Shown: piece after piece, positions 44,700 to 54,186 of the stretch
Layout: each line of letters begins with the position of its first letter
Numbering within the stretch: position 1 is the first letter of the stretch
Assembly (NCBI RefSeq): GCF_900996235.1
Contig: NZ_CAAJGM010000263.1
Coordinates: forward strand, 186,001-250,000
DNA length: 64,000 nucleotides
Direction: 5' to 3'
Source: Paraburkholderia sp. BCC1885
Lineage (GTDB): Bacteria > Pseudomonadota > Gammaproteobacteria > Burkholderiales > Burkholderiaceae
The notes under the pieces: model-generated
What the model was told of the DNA's origin: nothing
Databases searched by the model: none
Seen by the model: the letters and a program-made list of their open reading frames with translations, nothing else
Translations under genes and position numbers: made by a program

Positions 44700-44847
44700 G
44701 ACCGCCGACTACCCAGAGCTCACAAAAAACCCCATTTAGAAGCACGTCATTAAAAATTAATGTTGCGACGCAGCATTTATGCGCCTATGCTCAGTTCAGC
44801 GGAGTCTGAGGCCCCATGCCATCAGGCCCCTAACTGCGGAGGCACAC

Positions 44848-45069
44848 ATGACACATCCGCGCTCGCCTGATTTGACGCTGCACGTGTTTGAACAGGATGG
44901 TGGCTGGCACTGGGCTTTAACAACCGAGCGGGAGCACGGCACAGGCAAGAAAGTGGTGGCTTATAGCGAGGACATGTACGCCTCGCAGGCATTGGCGCGC
45001 GCCCACGGGGAACAGGCCGCAAAAGACTGGAAACATGACGCAGGTCTGCACCGCTCGGAATTCGCATAG
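44848..45069 (+). CDS. Small hypothetical protein, 73 aa
   Basis: MTHPRSPDLTLHVFEQDGGWHWALTTERE is typical of a short soluble protein with a beta-rich start. GGAGG lies six to ten bases upstream, which supports translation. The AT-rich upstream region with a long dyad may regulate it. No domain recognised. Confidence 0.6.
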   Translation: MTHPRSPDLTLHVFEQDGGWHWALTTEREHGTGKKVVAYSEDMYASQALARAHGEQAAKDWKHDAGLHRSEFA

Positions 45070-45101
45070 CCGCAACGGCTATCAAACGGGTCGCCCCTCT
45101 G

Positions 45102-46016
45102 CTAGCCCGCGGCGCGCAATACCTCGTGGACATGGTGCATGTGCTGCGCCGTTTCGCTTTGCAGATGCGCGATGGCCTGCTTCACGCGCTTGCTCTCGCC
45201 CAACTGAAAGGCATATTCGCGCAGTAACGCCTCGCTCGTCACCAGATCGTTCAACGCCCCCAGTTCATCCTGCACCATCGTGAGCCGTTCAATGACCGCC
45301 TGGTGATTACGCTCCAGAACCGGCGAAAAGAACTGCAGCAGGTAACGCAGCTTCTTGCCCGCAATCCGCACCTCGTGAAGCGCGCCATAGTTTGAATCGT
45401 GCGCCGATACCGCCCGTTTGACGCGCTTTTTCAGGGCCTTTTCTGCTACCTGCACGCGCTCTTCGGCGAAACTCGCAATGGGTTGGCCAATGCCTTGCAA
45501 GTCGAGTTGCTGACGCGCGTTCACCTGCGCCTGGTCGAGTATCCGTTCCACGCCCGCATTGCCGATTGCCCTCAGGCTGAACGTCAGCGCGGCGGCGCGA
45601 TGCTCGTCGATGGACTGCAGCAGCGACGTCTGCGCATGCTTATGCGACGAGTCGGTGGCCGCGATCAGTTCGTGCAGCACATCCCAGTCGCGTGTGCGGC
45701 CGGCGGCATCGGCGAGCGACTTGAACTCGCGGCGTTGCAGCTTCGCGTCCTGCTTGTCGAGTAACGGTTCGTATCCCCACCAGAGCGTGCGCAAACGGCG
45801 CAGCGCCACCCGCAGCTTATGCATGTCCTCGGGCGCCGCGCCGGCATCGAGTTTATGCACGCGCTCGACGGCCTCTTGCGCAAGCGATCGGGCAAGCAAC
45901 GCAAAGCCGTCCGCCACGGTCATCGAAGAGCTAATCAGTTCACCGCGCGTTTGGTTCGCACCGCAAGGCGAAGCGGGTGTCTGCGGCACTTCAGTTAAAT
46001 CGGAACGGGAACTCAT
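45102..46016 (-). CDS. CHAD domain protein
   Basis: 304-residue protein with a single CHAD domain. The characteristic HKLRVALRRLRTLW at about residue 62 and HEVRIAGKKLRYLLQFF at about residue 217 carry the conserved His, Arg and Lys that bind polyphosphate. No CYTH triphosphatase domain is fused or adjacent. CHAD proteins associate with polyphosphate granules; phosphate genes (PiT, PPK2) occur elsewhere in the window but not beside it. Monocistronic. Confidence 0.88.
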   Translation of the reverse strand: MSSRSDLTEVPQTPASPCGANQTRGELISSSMTVADGFALLARSLAQEAVERVHKLDAGAAPEDMHKLRVALRRLRTLWWGYEPLLDKQDAKLQRREFKSLADAAGRTRDWDVLHELIAATDSSHKHAQTSLLQSIDEHRAAALTFSLRAIGNAGVERILDQAQVNARQQLDLQGIGQPIASFAEERVQVAEKALKKRVKRAVSAHDSNYGALHEVRIAGKKLRYLLQFFSPVLERNHQAVIERLTMVQDELGALNDLVTSEALLREYAFQLGESKRVKQAIAHLQSETAQHMHHVHEVLRAAG

Positions 46017-46254
46017 GATCGACTCACGATTAGATGCGCCTTCGACAACCGTCTGGCGTCGTCACTTTAAACGAATGCTGTCTGCATGCAATGAGTAAAA
46101 CATGCCTGTCACGTGGGGCGTTCGGTCAAACATTCGAGTGCGGCGATAAGGATACTGTCACGATCCGCAGCTAAAGTCGAAGCTATCGTAAGAACCGCTC
46201 CTCCCGTCCTCGCAATCCCGCGTGATTCCGGTTTGACCAGCGACTGACGCATCC

Positions 46255-46527
46255 ATGACAAATCTCCTCAGCCACCACGAGATAGCCACGCTCTTCGTGC
46301 TCTATCACTCGCCCGAGCGCGTCGCGCCGGCCGACCCCGACGTGCTGCCTTTGCAACATGCGCATCTGGTCGAAGTCGTCGCCGCGGAATCGGGGCAGAC
46401 GTCCTGTCGCATCACCTCCAAAGGCCATGAACTCGTGCGGCGCTTTGGCGTCGCGAAACGTAAGGAACGTCGTGTCGAACCTGTAGCAAGTGCCGCAGTC
46501 GAAGCCTCGGAACGCATGCATGCGTGA
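46255..46527 (+). CDS. Conserved hypothetical protein, 90 aa
   Basis: MTNLLSHHEIATLFVLYHSPERVAPADPDVLPL opens a short protein with a helical, wHTH-like look (LVEVVAAESGQTSCRITSKGHELVRRFG), so it might be a small DNA-binding or regulatory protein. It ends 62 bases before the phosphoesterase gene. The evidence is weak, and function is unknown. Confidence 0.55.
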   Translation: MTNLLSHHEIATLFVLYHSPERVAPADPDVLPLQHAHLVEVVAAESGQTSCRITSKGHELVRRFGVAKRKERRVEPVASAAVEASERMHA

Positions 46528-46589
46528 GGGCGCGGTATGCGCGCGCAATGCACATCGAGTACCGCAACGAGATCAACGAGGGAGTGTCC

Positions 46590-48044
46590 ATGGCTAACCA
46601 GCTTGCTGCGATCGAACATATCGTCATCCTGATGTTGGAGAACCGGTCGTTCGACCATATGCTCGGCTTTCTTTATGCGGACCAAAAGAATCAGTCGCCT
46701 TCCGGCCAGGCTTTCGACGGACTCACCGGCAACGAATCGAATCCTGCCTCGAAGGGCGAGGCCGTGAAGGTCTACCAGATCAAGGCAAGCGACAGCAACG
46801 CGTATTTTCAGCCCGGCGCCGATCCCGGCGAAGGCTATAGCGCAACCAATTCGCAGCTGTTCGGCACGGTCAAGGCGCCCACGCCGCCGGTCGCGACCAA
46901 CCAGGGCTTCGTGAGCGACTACGCGTACACGCTGGGCTGGGAATCGAAGGAGCCGAGCTGGTCGGTGCTGTCGGGCACGGTCGCCTCGGACATCATGGGC
47001 ATGTATACGCCTGCGATGCTGCCGGTGCTGTCAGGACTCGCGCGCGGTTACGCGGTGTGCGACCAGTGGTTCAGTTCCGTACCCACCGAAACGCTGCCGA
47101 ATCGCGCGTTCGTGTGCGCGGGCACGAGCCAGGGGCACATGGACGACAAAACCAGGACGTACACCTCACCGAGCATCTTCGGCCTGATGTCGCAGCACAA
47201 TCAGAGCTGGATGATCTACGGATACACCCAGCAGCCGCTCACGCGCATGAATTTCCCGGACACTACCAACGCGTCCGACGATCACTTCGGTCTGTTCACC
47301 GATTTCCAGAGCGCGGCCAAAAACGGCACGCTGCCGGCCTACACGTTTCTCGAACCGAGCTGGGAATCCACCGGCAACAGCCAGCATCCCAATTACGATG
47401 TCGCGTTAGGCGAGCAGTTGATTCACGACGTTTATTACGCCTTGCGCAGCAACGCAGCGCAATGGAACAAGACGTTGCTCATCGTCACCTACGACGAGCA
47501 TGGCGGCTGCTACGACCACGTTGCGCCACCGACAGGCGCCGTGCCGCCGGACAATTCGGCGGGCGAATACGGCTTCGACTTCACGCGTTTCGGCTTGCGC
47601 GTGCCCACCGTGCTGATTTCACCGCTGATCGCGCCGGGCACGGTGTTCCGTGTACCCGAAGGCACCATGCCGCTTGATCACACGTCCATCCTGAAGACGG
47701 TCGAAACGCGCTGGGGCCTGCCCGCCCTCACGGCACGCGACGCCGCCGCGCCGGATGTAGGCGACGTGCTTACGCTCACCACGCCGCGCAGCGACGATCC
47801 GATCGCTGCGGTGAAAGTGCCGAAATCTTCCGGCATCAGCGCAGCCGCGGCGGAACTGCCGTCGCACCTGCAGGAGGTCCACGCGGAACTGGTCGCGCGC
47901 CTGCCCGTGCCTGACGCACACGGCGGCACGTATCATCAGATGCCGGTCCTCAAGACCAATGCCGACTACGCGAATTACATCGAATCGCGTACCCAGGCAT
48001 GGCTTGCCAGCCGCAAGGCGGCCGCAGTGAAACTGAAGGCCTGA
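46590..48044 (+). CDS. AcpA/phospholipase C-family phosphoesterase
   Basis: 484-residue phosphoesterase of the AcpA/PLC family. Catalytic and metal-binding signatures are visible: IVILMLENRSFDHMLGFL near the start and IVTYDEHGGCYDHVAPP near residue 300. No signal peptide is apparent, unlike secreted phospholipases C, so it may be cytosolic or exported unconventionally. The start at 46590 has GAGGGAG upstream. Substrate class (acid phosphatase versus PLC) cannot be resolved. Confidence 0.85.
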   Translation: MANQLAAIEHIVILMLENRSFDHMLGFLYADQKNQSPSGQAFDGLTGNESNPASKGEAVKVYQIKASDSNAYFQPGADPGEGYSATNSQLFGTVKAPTPPVATNQGFVSDYAYTLGWESKEPSWSVLSGTVASDIMGMYTPAMLPVLSGLARGYAVCDQWFSSVPTETLPNRAFVCAGTSQGHMDDKTRTYTSPSIFGLMSQHNQSWMIYGYTQQPLTRMNFPDTTNASDDHFGLFTDFQSAAKNGTLPAYTFLEPSWESTGNSQHPNYDVALGEQLIHDVYYALRSNAAQWNKTLLIVTYDEHGGCYDHVAPPTGAVPPDNSAGEYGFDFTRFGLRVPTVLISPLIAPGTVFRVPEGTMPLDHTSILKTVETRWGLPALTARDAAAPDVGDVLTLTTPRSDDPIAAVKVPKSSGISAAAAELPSHLQEVHAELVARLPVPDAHGGTYHQMPVLKTNADYANYIESRTQAWLASRKAAAVKLKA

Positions 48045-48097
48045 AGAAAGCGCCGGGCGGCCGCGCTTGCGTTCGATTGCGTTCCGATTGAATCCTT

Positions 48098-49018
48098 TTA
48101 GGCCGCCGCGGCGTTGAACATCGACATGCGTCCCACCATGCGGCGCAGCAGTTCGTCAGCGGCGGCGGCCAGCGGCCGTCCTGCCCTGACCAGCACCCGC
48201 GCCTTCGCCGACATGAACAAGGGATGATCGATCTCCAGCGCGACGAGCTCGCCGGAGGCGATCTCGTTCATGGCCGCGAAGCGCCCGATCAGCGTCGCGC
48301 CATCGCCCTTTCTGACAAACCGCTTGAGCACCGCCAATGAGTTGGTGAGCACGGTCGGGCGGATCTGGATGTTTTCGGCAAATGCCAGCATCTGCACGGC
48401 CTGTCCGAGTCCAAAGGCCGGCGGCATCAGCGCGAGCGGATACGGCAACATGTCGCCGACCGCGAGCGGCCCGCCGCGCGCCGCCAGCGGATGACCCGCA
48501 CGCACGAGCAGCATGACGGGCTGCGACGACGTCGCGCGATACTCGATATGCGGATGCGACGGCGGGTTGTAAGCGAGGCCGATATGCGCGCGCCCTTCCA
48601 CCACTTCGCCGACCACGTCATCCACCGGCAGTGTCTCGACGCTGATATCGAGCCGCGGATACTGCAAGCAAAAGTCGGTCAGCACCTCATCCATCAGGCC
48701 GTCGATATAGCCTTCGCTGATCGCCAGCCTGACATGCCCCTGCTGCAGTCCCTGCAACGCCTGCAGCCGCTGTTCGAGCTGCTCCTGTTGCGCCTGGCAG
48801 CCGCGCCAGAACTCGACCAGATGCAGCGCCGCCTCGGTCGGCGCGACGCCACGGGCGCGCCGCTCGAACAGCGGTGCGCCGATTTCCTGTTCCAGCAGGC
48901 GAATCTGCCGCGTAATCACCGAGGCCGCCGTATTCAGCTTGTCCGCCGCGCCACGGATCGAGCCGTGCGACAGCACTTCGTGGAAATAGCGCAAGCGGCG
49001 CTGGTTGATCTCTCGCAT
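48098..49018 (-). CDS. LysR-type transcriptional regulator
   Basis: 306-residue LysR regulator. Helix-turn-helix DKLNTAASVITRQIRLLEQEIG and an effector domain. The start is placed at 49018 (MREINQRRLRYFHEV). It is divergent from an MFS transporter gene that is followed by an M81-type metallopeptidase gene, so it probably controls that unit. Inducer unknown. Confidence 0.85.
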   Translation of the reverse strand: MREINQRRLRYFHEVLSHGSIRGAADKLNTAASVITRQIRLLEQEIGAPLFERRARGVAPTEAALHLVEFWRGCQAQQEQLEQRLQALQGLQQGHVRLAISEGYIDGLMDEVLTDFCLQYPRLDISVETLPVDDVVGEVVEGRAHIGLAYNPPSHPHIEYRATSSQPVMLLVRAGHPLAARGGPLAVGDMLPYPLALMPPAFGLGQAVQMLAFAENIQIRPTVLTNSLAVLKRFVRKGDGATLIGRFAAMNEIASGELVALEIDHPLFMSAKARVLVRAGRPLAAAADELLRRMVGRMSMFNAAAA

Positions 49019-49169
49019 CGGTTCGGTCCTCGTCGGGTCGTGGGCAGAGTCCCTGACGTTGCCCATAGAGCAACATTACTTGACTTTAGTTGCTCTTGCT
49101 TGCCAGTTATTGGCTGTCGACTATGGTCCGGTCACGCATTGCCTGCCCATCCTCTTCTGGAGATCGTCC

Positions 49170-50495
49170 GTGTCCGCTATTCCGTCGAATCCGAGCGCCG
49201 ATCAGACCACGGCGCTCTACCACCGGTTGAACTGGCGTCTGCTGCCCTTTCTGCTGATCTGCTATCTGTTCGCCTGCCTCGACCGCCTCAACATCGGCTT
49301 CGCGAAACTGCAGATGCAAAGCGACCTCGGCTTCTCGGACGCGGTGTACGGCGTCGGCGCGGGCATTTTTTTCCTCGGCTACGTGCTGTTCGAAATTCCG
49401 AGCAATCTGCTGCTGCCCAAGCTCGGCGCGCGCAAGACCATCAGCCGCATTCTCGTGCTATGGGGACTGACCTCCGCCTCCATGCTGTTCATCCACAACG
49501 TGACGATGTTCTACGGACTGCGGTTTCTGCTCGGAGTCTTCGAGGCGGGCTTCGCACCGGGGATGATCTTCTACCTGACCTACTGGTACGGCGAAGCGCG
49601 CATGGCGCGCGCCATCGCCACGGTGATGATCGCCGGGCCGCTCAGCGGCGTGGTGGGCGGTCCGCTGTCCACCTGGACCATGACGGCCTTCGCGGGTGCC
49701 TTCGGCCTCGCCGGCTGGCAATGGATGTTTCTCGTGGAAGGCTTGCCGTGCATCCTGCTCGGGCTGATCGCCTGGTTCTTCCTTGCCGACCGCCCAGCCA
49801 CCGCGACGTGGCTCTCCGCCGACGAGCGGCGCACGCTCGACGTCGGCCTCGCCGCGCCGGCCGTGGCGCACCGTTCGTTCGGCCAGGTGGCGCGCGACCC
49901 GCGCGTGTACCTGATGGCGATTGCCTACTTCTGCGTGATCTGCGGCATCTACACGGTCAACTTCTGGCTGCCGACCATCATCAAGGCCGACGGCGTAAAA
50001 GACACGCTGCAGATCGGTCTTTACTCGACGATTCCGTATATCGCCGCGGTCATCGGCATGTATATCGGCGGCCGCAGTTCGGACCGTTTCCGCGAGCGGC
50101 GCTGGCATAGCGCGGTGCCTGCGCTGATCGGCGCGCTCGCGCTGGCGGCGGCGACGCTGGCGAGCGGGCAACTCGCGCTGTCGCTGATTTTCATGACCGT
50201 CGCCACCGCGATGATGTGGGTCTCCTATACGGTGTTCTGGGCGATTCCGTCCGAATATCTGAAAGGCGACGTGGCCGCTGGCGGCATCGCATTGATCAAT
50301 ACGATCGGCCTGATGGGCGGCTTCCTGAGCCCGACCATCATTGGCCTCGCCAAGAGCGCCACCGGCAGTCTGCAGGCCGGCCTGTACGTCATGGTGGGGC
50401 TGCTGGCGCTCGGCGCAATCCTGCTGGTCGCCAACCGCCTGCCCGCCCGTCAACCGGCGTCGCCCACCCAACCTGCCCAGCCCGTGCGGGTCTAG
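49170..50495 (+). CDS. MFS transporter, anion:cation symporter (ACS) type
   Basis: 441-residue transporter with 12 helices. DRLNIGFAKLQMQSDLGFSDAVYG and GYVLFEIPSNLLLPKLGARKTI are ACS-family features; such proteins import hexuronates, tartrate, phthalate or similar organic anions. GTG 49170 follows GGAG about nine bases upstream and is preferred to the earlier frame start. Its downstream partner is an MlrC-like M81 gene 63 bases away. The ligand is unknown. Confidence 0.82.
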   Translation: MSAIPSNPSADQTTALYHRLNWRLLPFLLICYLFACLDRLNIGFAKLQMQSDLGFSDAVYGVGAGIFFLGYVLFEIPSNLLLPKLGARKTISRILVLWGLTSASMLFIHNVTMFYGLRFLLGVFEAGFAPGMIFYLTYWYGEARMARAIATVMIAGPLSGVVGGPLSTWTMTAFAGAFGLAGWQWMFLVEGLPCILLGLIAWFFLADRPATATWLSADERRTLDVGLAAPAVAHRSFGQVARDPRVYLMAIAYFCVICGIYTVNFWLPTIIKADGVKDTLQIGLYSTIPYIAAVIGMYIGGRSSDRFRERRWHSAVPALIGALALAAATLASGQLALSLIFMTVATAMMWVSYTVFWAIPSEYLKGDVAAGGIALINTIGLMGGFLSPTIIGLAKSATGSLQAGLYVMVGLLALGAILLVANRLPARQPASPTQPAQPVRV

Positions 50496-50558
50496 GCGCC
50501 AAGACTACCCATACACGCCGGCGCGCACCGCTGCGCCGGCCCTCATGGAGACAACCCA

Positions 50559-52055
50559 ATGGCATTCAAAATTCTGATTGCTGGCTTCCAGCACGAGACC
50601 AACACCTTCGCACCGTCACCGGCGACCTACGACAGCTTCGTGCGTGGCGAAGGCCATCCGGCGATGGCGCGCGGCGAAGCCGTGCTGGCGCTGCGCGACG
50701 TCAACCTGCCGATCGGCGGCTTTATCAGCGCCAGCGAACAGCAGGGACACATCCTGCTGCCGGTCATCTGGACCGCCGCCAGCCCCTCGGCGCAGGTGAC
50801 GGAAGACGCCTACGAGCGCATCGCCGGCGAGATCGTTGCGGCGGCGGCCCAGGGTGGTTTCGATGCCGTCTACCTCGACCTGCACGGCGCGATGGTCGCG
50901 CAGCATGTGGACGACGGCGAAGGCGAGTTGCTGGCCCGCATCCGCGCCCGGATCGGCGCCGACGTGCCGCTGGTCGCCTCGCTCGACCTGCACGGCAACG
51001 TGACGGAGCGCATGCTCGCCAGCGCCGATGCCCTCGTCGCCTATCGCACCTATCCGCACGTCGATATGGCCGCAACCGGCGCACGCGCCGAGCGGCTGCT
51101 CGCGCGCCTGCTGCGTGATCGCAAGCCGCTGGCGAAAGCCGCCCGGCGTTTGCCGTTCCTGATTCCGATTAACGGCATGTGCACGATGCTGGAGCCGGCG
51201 CGTTCCATGTATGCCGCTCTCGGCCAACTGGAGACGGGCTCGGTCGTTTCGCTGTCGTTCACGCCGGGCTTCCCCGCGGCTGACTTTCCGGAATGTGGTC
51301 CCGTCATCTGGGGTTACGGCGAAGATGCCGCGGCGGTGCGGCAGGCAGTGGACGCGCTCCACGACATGATGCTGCGTGACGAAGCGAAGTGGGCCGTGCC
51401 GTTCCTCTCGCCCGACGCAGCCGTCGCCGAAGCCATGCGTCTGAGTGCGAGCGCGGATAAGCCCGTCGTCATCGCCGATACGCAGGACAACCCAGGCGCC
51501 GGTGCCGACTCCAACACCACCGGCATGCTGCGCGCCCTGCTCGACAACGGCGCGCAGGATGCCGCGCTAGGCCTGCTGTGGGATCCCGAAGCCGCGGCGC
51601 GGGCTCACGCGGCGGGCGTCGGCGCGACGCTCGAACTGACTTTGGGCGGCCGCTCCGGGACGCCTGGGGACACGCCGTTCGTCGGTGCCTTCGAGGTCGT
51701 GGCGCTCTCCGATGGTCGCTGCCGTTACGACGGTCCGATGATGCACGGCATGCAGGTGGATCTCGGACCGGTTGCATGCCTCGCCATCGACGGCGTGCGC
51801 ATCGCGGTCAGTTCGACGAAGGCGCAGATGCTCGATCGCAATCTCTATCGCGTGGCGGGCATCGAACCGGAAGCGATGAAGATTCTCGTCAACAAAAGCT
51901 CGGTGCATTTCCGCGCCGATTTCGAGCCTATCGCGCACGCGGTGCTGGTGGCCAAGGCGCCTGGTCCGATGACCGCCGATCCGGCGGACCTGCCGTGGAC
52001 GCGCCTGACGCCGGGTATCCGCGTGCGGCCGATGGGTCAGGCGTTTGGCGGCTAA
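50559..52055 (+). CDS. M81 family metallopeptidase (MlrC-like)
   Basis: 498-residue MlrC-family protein. The N-terminal ILIAGFQHETNTFAPSPATYDSF, YLDLHGAMVAQHVDD, ASLDLHGNVTERM (metal-binding Asp/His) and DTQDNPGAGADSNTTGMLRAL are all present. MlrC itself hydrolyses linearised microcystin peptides, but most family members have unknown substrates, and pairing with an ACS transporter suggests use of an imported small peptide-like or amide compound. ATG preceded by GGAGA. Same operon as the transporter. Confidence 0.85.
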   Translation: MAFKILIAGFQHETNTFAPSPATYDSFVRGEGHPAMARGEAVLALRDVNLPIGGFISASEQQGHILLPVIWTAASPSAQVTEDAYERIAGEIVAAAAQGGFDAVYLDLHGAMVAQHVDDGEGELLARIRARIGADVPLVASLDLHGNVTERMLASADALVAYRTYPHVDMAATGARAERLLARLLRDRKPLAKAARRLPFLIPINGMCTMLEPARSMYAALGQLETGSVVSLSFTPGFPAADFPECGPVIWGYGEDAAAVRQAVDALHDMMLRDEAKWAVPFLSPDAAVAEAMRLSASADKPVVIADTQDNPGAGADSNTTGMLRALLDNGAQDAALGLLWDPEAAARAHAAGVGATLELTLGGRSGTPGDTPFVGAFEVVALSDGRCRYDGPMMHGMQVDLGPVACLAIDGVRIAVSSTKAQMLDRNLYRVAGIEPEAMKILVNKSSVHFRADFEPIAHAVLVAKAPGPMTADPADLPWTRLTPGIRVRPMGQAFGG

Positions 52056-52121
52056 AGTCGCCGCGCCAACGCGCCGCTACGCAAGAGTCCGGTAACGAAA
52101 AGGGGCCTGCCGGCCCCATCC

Positions 52122-52523
52122 CTAACCCGCCCCTTTCGAATATTTAAACGTGCCCTGGGCGCTGGCAATCAGAAGCCGGTCGTCCACCCACGCCTCGCCA
52201 CGCGAAAAGAAAATCGAGCGGCCCTGACGTTCGAGAAATCCCTTCGCGGTGACGAATTCGCCGAGCCCCTTGTCGAGATAGTTGGTGGTCAGCGAAAGCG
52301 TGAACGCGTGCCGCGCCGCCTGGCCCGGCTCCGCGTACAGACCGGCGTAGCCGGCTGCGGCATCGAGCAACGTGGCAATCGCGCCGCCCTGCAACACGCC
52401 CTGCCGATTGAGCTTGCTGGGGTCGATCGACATACGCAGCTCCGCATAGCCGTCACGCCATTGCGTCAGCCGCACGCCGAGCGATTCGAGGAAAGGGTTG
52501 TCGATGGGATGATCGGCCATCAT
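52122..52523 (-). CDS. PaaI-type hot-dog thioesterase
   Basis: 133-residue single hot-dog thioesterase. NRQGVLQGGAIATLLDAAAGYAG is the usual catalytic motif region (Gln/Asp) and a second half runs LTTNYLDKGLGEFVTAKGFLERQGRSIFFSRGEAW. It hydrolyses acyl-CoA or aryl-CoA thioesters in the cytosol. ATG 52523 overlaps the TetR stop (ATGA), so both genes are translated together. Substrate unknown. Confidence 0.85.
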   Translation of the reverse strand: MMADHPIDNPFLESLGVRLTQWRDGYAELRMSIDPSKLNRQGVLQGGAIATLLDAAAGYAGLYAEPGQAARHAFTLSLTTNYLDKGLGEFVTAKGFLERQGRSIFFSRGEAWVDDRLLIASAQGTFKYSKGAG

Positions 52524-53089
52524 TGTCCTCCGCCGTCTTGCGACATCACCAGCGCGAACGACGACGCCAGAATCGATTTGGCCAGTTCGTCGTCGTCCAC
52601 CGCGCGAGCCAGCGCAACGGCCCCGACGATGGTCGCGACAATGCCGAGCGCCGCCTTTTCGTCGCCACCCGAAAGAGACTCCGCAATGCGCGCGGTGAAG
52701 TCGCGCGTGTACCGCGTCAACATGGCGCGGATATCGGAGCTCGCATAGCGCGCCTCGCCCGCCAGTGCGCACAGCGCGCAGCCGCCGCCGGCATCGTCCA
52801 CGTGGCGCTGATCGAGAAACCCCTCGGCAATCGCCTTCAGCGACGCGACGCCGCCCTTTTTCCGCGCTTCCATGCGCGCCTTGCTTTGCGTGAGTGCGTA
52901 TTCGAGCGCCTCCACGATCAGCGCATCGCGCGACGCGAAGTGACCGTAAAACGCCCCATGCGTGAGCCCCGCGCTGCGCATGGCGTCGGCCACGCCGAGC
53001 GCGTCGATACCGTTCTCGCGAATCTGCCGCGACGCATTCTCCAGCACACGCTGCCGGCTCTCAGCCTTCTGTGCCTGCGAATAGCCCAT
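52520..53089 (-). CDS. TetR/AcrR-family repressor
   Basis: 189-residue TetR regulator. N-terminal helix-turn-helix (GVADAMRSAGLTHGAFYGHFASRDALIVEAL) and a C-terminal ligand domain. ATG 53089 has CGGAG seven bases upstream. It is divergent from an SDR gene and coupled to a thioesterase gene, so it probably represses both. Direct repeats of TGCATGATGA lie just upstream (53116-53125 and 53143-53152). Confidence 0.87.
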   Translation of the reverse strand: MGYSQAQKAESRQRVLENASRQIRENGIDALGVADAMRSAGLTHGAFYGHFASRDALIVEALEYALTQSKARMEARKKGGVASLKAIAEGFLDQRHVDDAGGGCALCALAGEARYASSDIRAMLTRYTRDFTARIAESLSGGDEKAALGIVATIVGAVALARAVDDDELAKSILASSFALVMSQDGGGQ

Positions 53090-53115
53090 TTTTTTCTCCG
53101 TGACGCTTGACAATC

Positions 53116-53152
53116 TGCATGATGAACATAATACTGAAAATGTGCATGATGA
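53116..53152. promoter_or_regulatory. Possible TetR operator in the TetR-SDR spacer
   Basis: Two direct copies of TGCATGATGA (53116-53125 and 53143-53152), 27 bases apart, in AT-rich DNA between divergent genes. Also holds an internal TGATCA-type dyad. Confidence 0.4.
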
Positions 53153-53301
53153 TCAACATACAGATTTCGGGTGTTGGCAATGCTCGTGATGTCCCGGATG
53201 CGGCCGCTTTCCTGCGCCATCCGATGTTCAAACAGGTCTCGCAAAGCGGGCGCTCGCGGCTCTGAACGCGGCCTCGCGGCGCATCAAACAGGAGAAGCAA
53301 C

Positions 53302-54081
53302 ATGCGTTTTACAGGCAAAACGGCGCTCGTGACGGGCGGCAACAGCGGCATCGGCTTCGCGGCGGCGCAACTTTTCATTGCGGACGGCGGCCGGGTCGCG
53401 ATTACAGGGCGTGATCGCGCCAAGCTGGATAACGCCGTGGCGGAACTGGGCGAAAACGCCCTCGGCATCGTCGCGGATCTGGACGACCCGAACGCCATCG
53501 ACGCGATGTTCAAGCAGATCCAAGACAGCTTCGGTTCACTCGATATCGTGTTCGCCAACGCCGGCATTTCCGGCCCGACGCCGCTGGGCGGCACGACTGC
53601 CGCCGCCTTCGAAGCCATTCTGCGCACCAACCTCACCGCCGTGTTCCTGACCGTGCAGGGCGCCCTGCCGCTGATGAGCGAGGGCGGTTCGATTGTCCTG
53701 AACGGCTCGGTCATGCGCCAGCTCGGCTCGCCGGGCTCAGCCGCCTATTCCGCCACCAAGGCGGGCGTAACGGGGATGGCAAAGGTGTTTGCCTCCGAAC
53801 TGGTGGGACGCGGCATCCGCGTCAATACGGTCATTCCGGGCGGCACACGCACGCCCATCTGGACTCGCGGCGCACGCGCCGGCGCGACGCTCGACGGCAC
53901 GGAAGAAGCACTCTCGCCGTCGATTCCGCTCGGCCGTCTTGCCACGCCGGAGGAAGTCGCCAAGGCTGCACTGTTCCTCGCTTCGGACGACGCGGCCGGT
54001 ATCACCGCGGCGGAAATCGTCGTGGATGGCGGAACGACGGGTGCTCCATGGGGCGCAGCGTTGTATCGTCGAAAGTCCTAA
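53302..54081 (+). CDS. SDR-family oxidoreductase
   Basis: 259-residue classical short-chain dehydrogenase/reductase. N-terminal cofactor motif TGGNSGIG, NAG motif, catalytic Ser and YxxxK (YSATKAG). Cofactor preference cannot be judged reliably. Divergent from the TetR-thioesterase pair. Terminator downstream shared with the TonB receptor gene. Confidence 0.88.
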   Translation: MRFTGKTALVTGGNSGIGFAAAQLFIADGGRVAITGRDRAKLDNAVAELGENALGIVADLDDPNAIDAMFKQIQDSFGSLDIVFANAGISGPTPLGGTTAAAFEAILRTNLTAVFLTVQGALPLMSEGGSIVLNGSVMRQLGSPGSAAYSATKAGVTGMAKVFASELVGRGIRVNTVIPGGTRTPIWTRGARAGATLDGTEEALSPSIPLGRLATPEEVAKAALFLASDDAAGITAAEIVVDGGTTGAPWGAALYRRKS

Positions 54082-54129
54082 GCATAGTGCTTTGAGGGCT
54101 GCCCGCTAACGGCAGCGTCCGTTAAAGGC

Positions 54130-54166
54130 AAAACGCCCGAGCCTGCAGATGCGGTTCGGGCGTTTT
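54130..54166. terminator. Bidirectional terminator between SDR and TonB receptor genes
   Basis: AAAACGCCCGA paired with TCGGGCGTTTT around a 15-base loop; A-tract and T-tract on both sides. Confidence 0.8.
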
Positions 54167-54186
54167 CTAGTGGGACGCTTCGCTAC

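Noticed and set aside
52085..52115. GGGGCC-type hairpin after the M81 gene as terminator
   Set aside because: Short arms and no T-tract on either strand; not enough to call.
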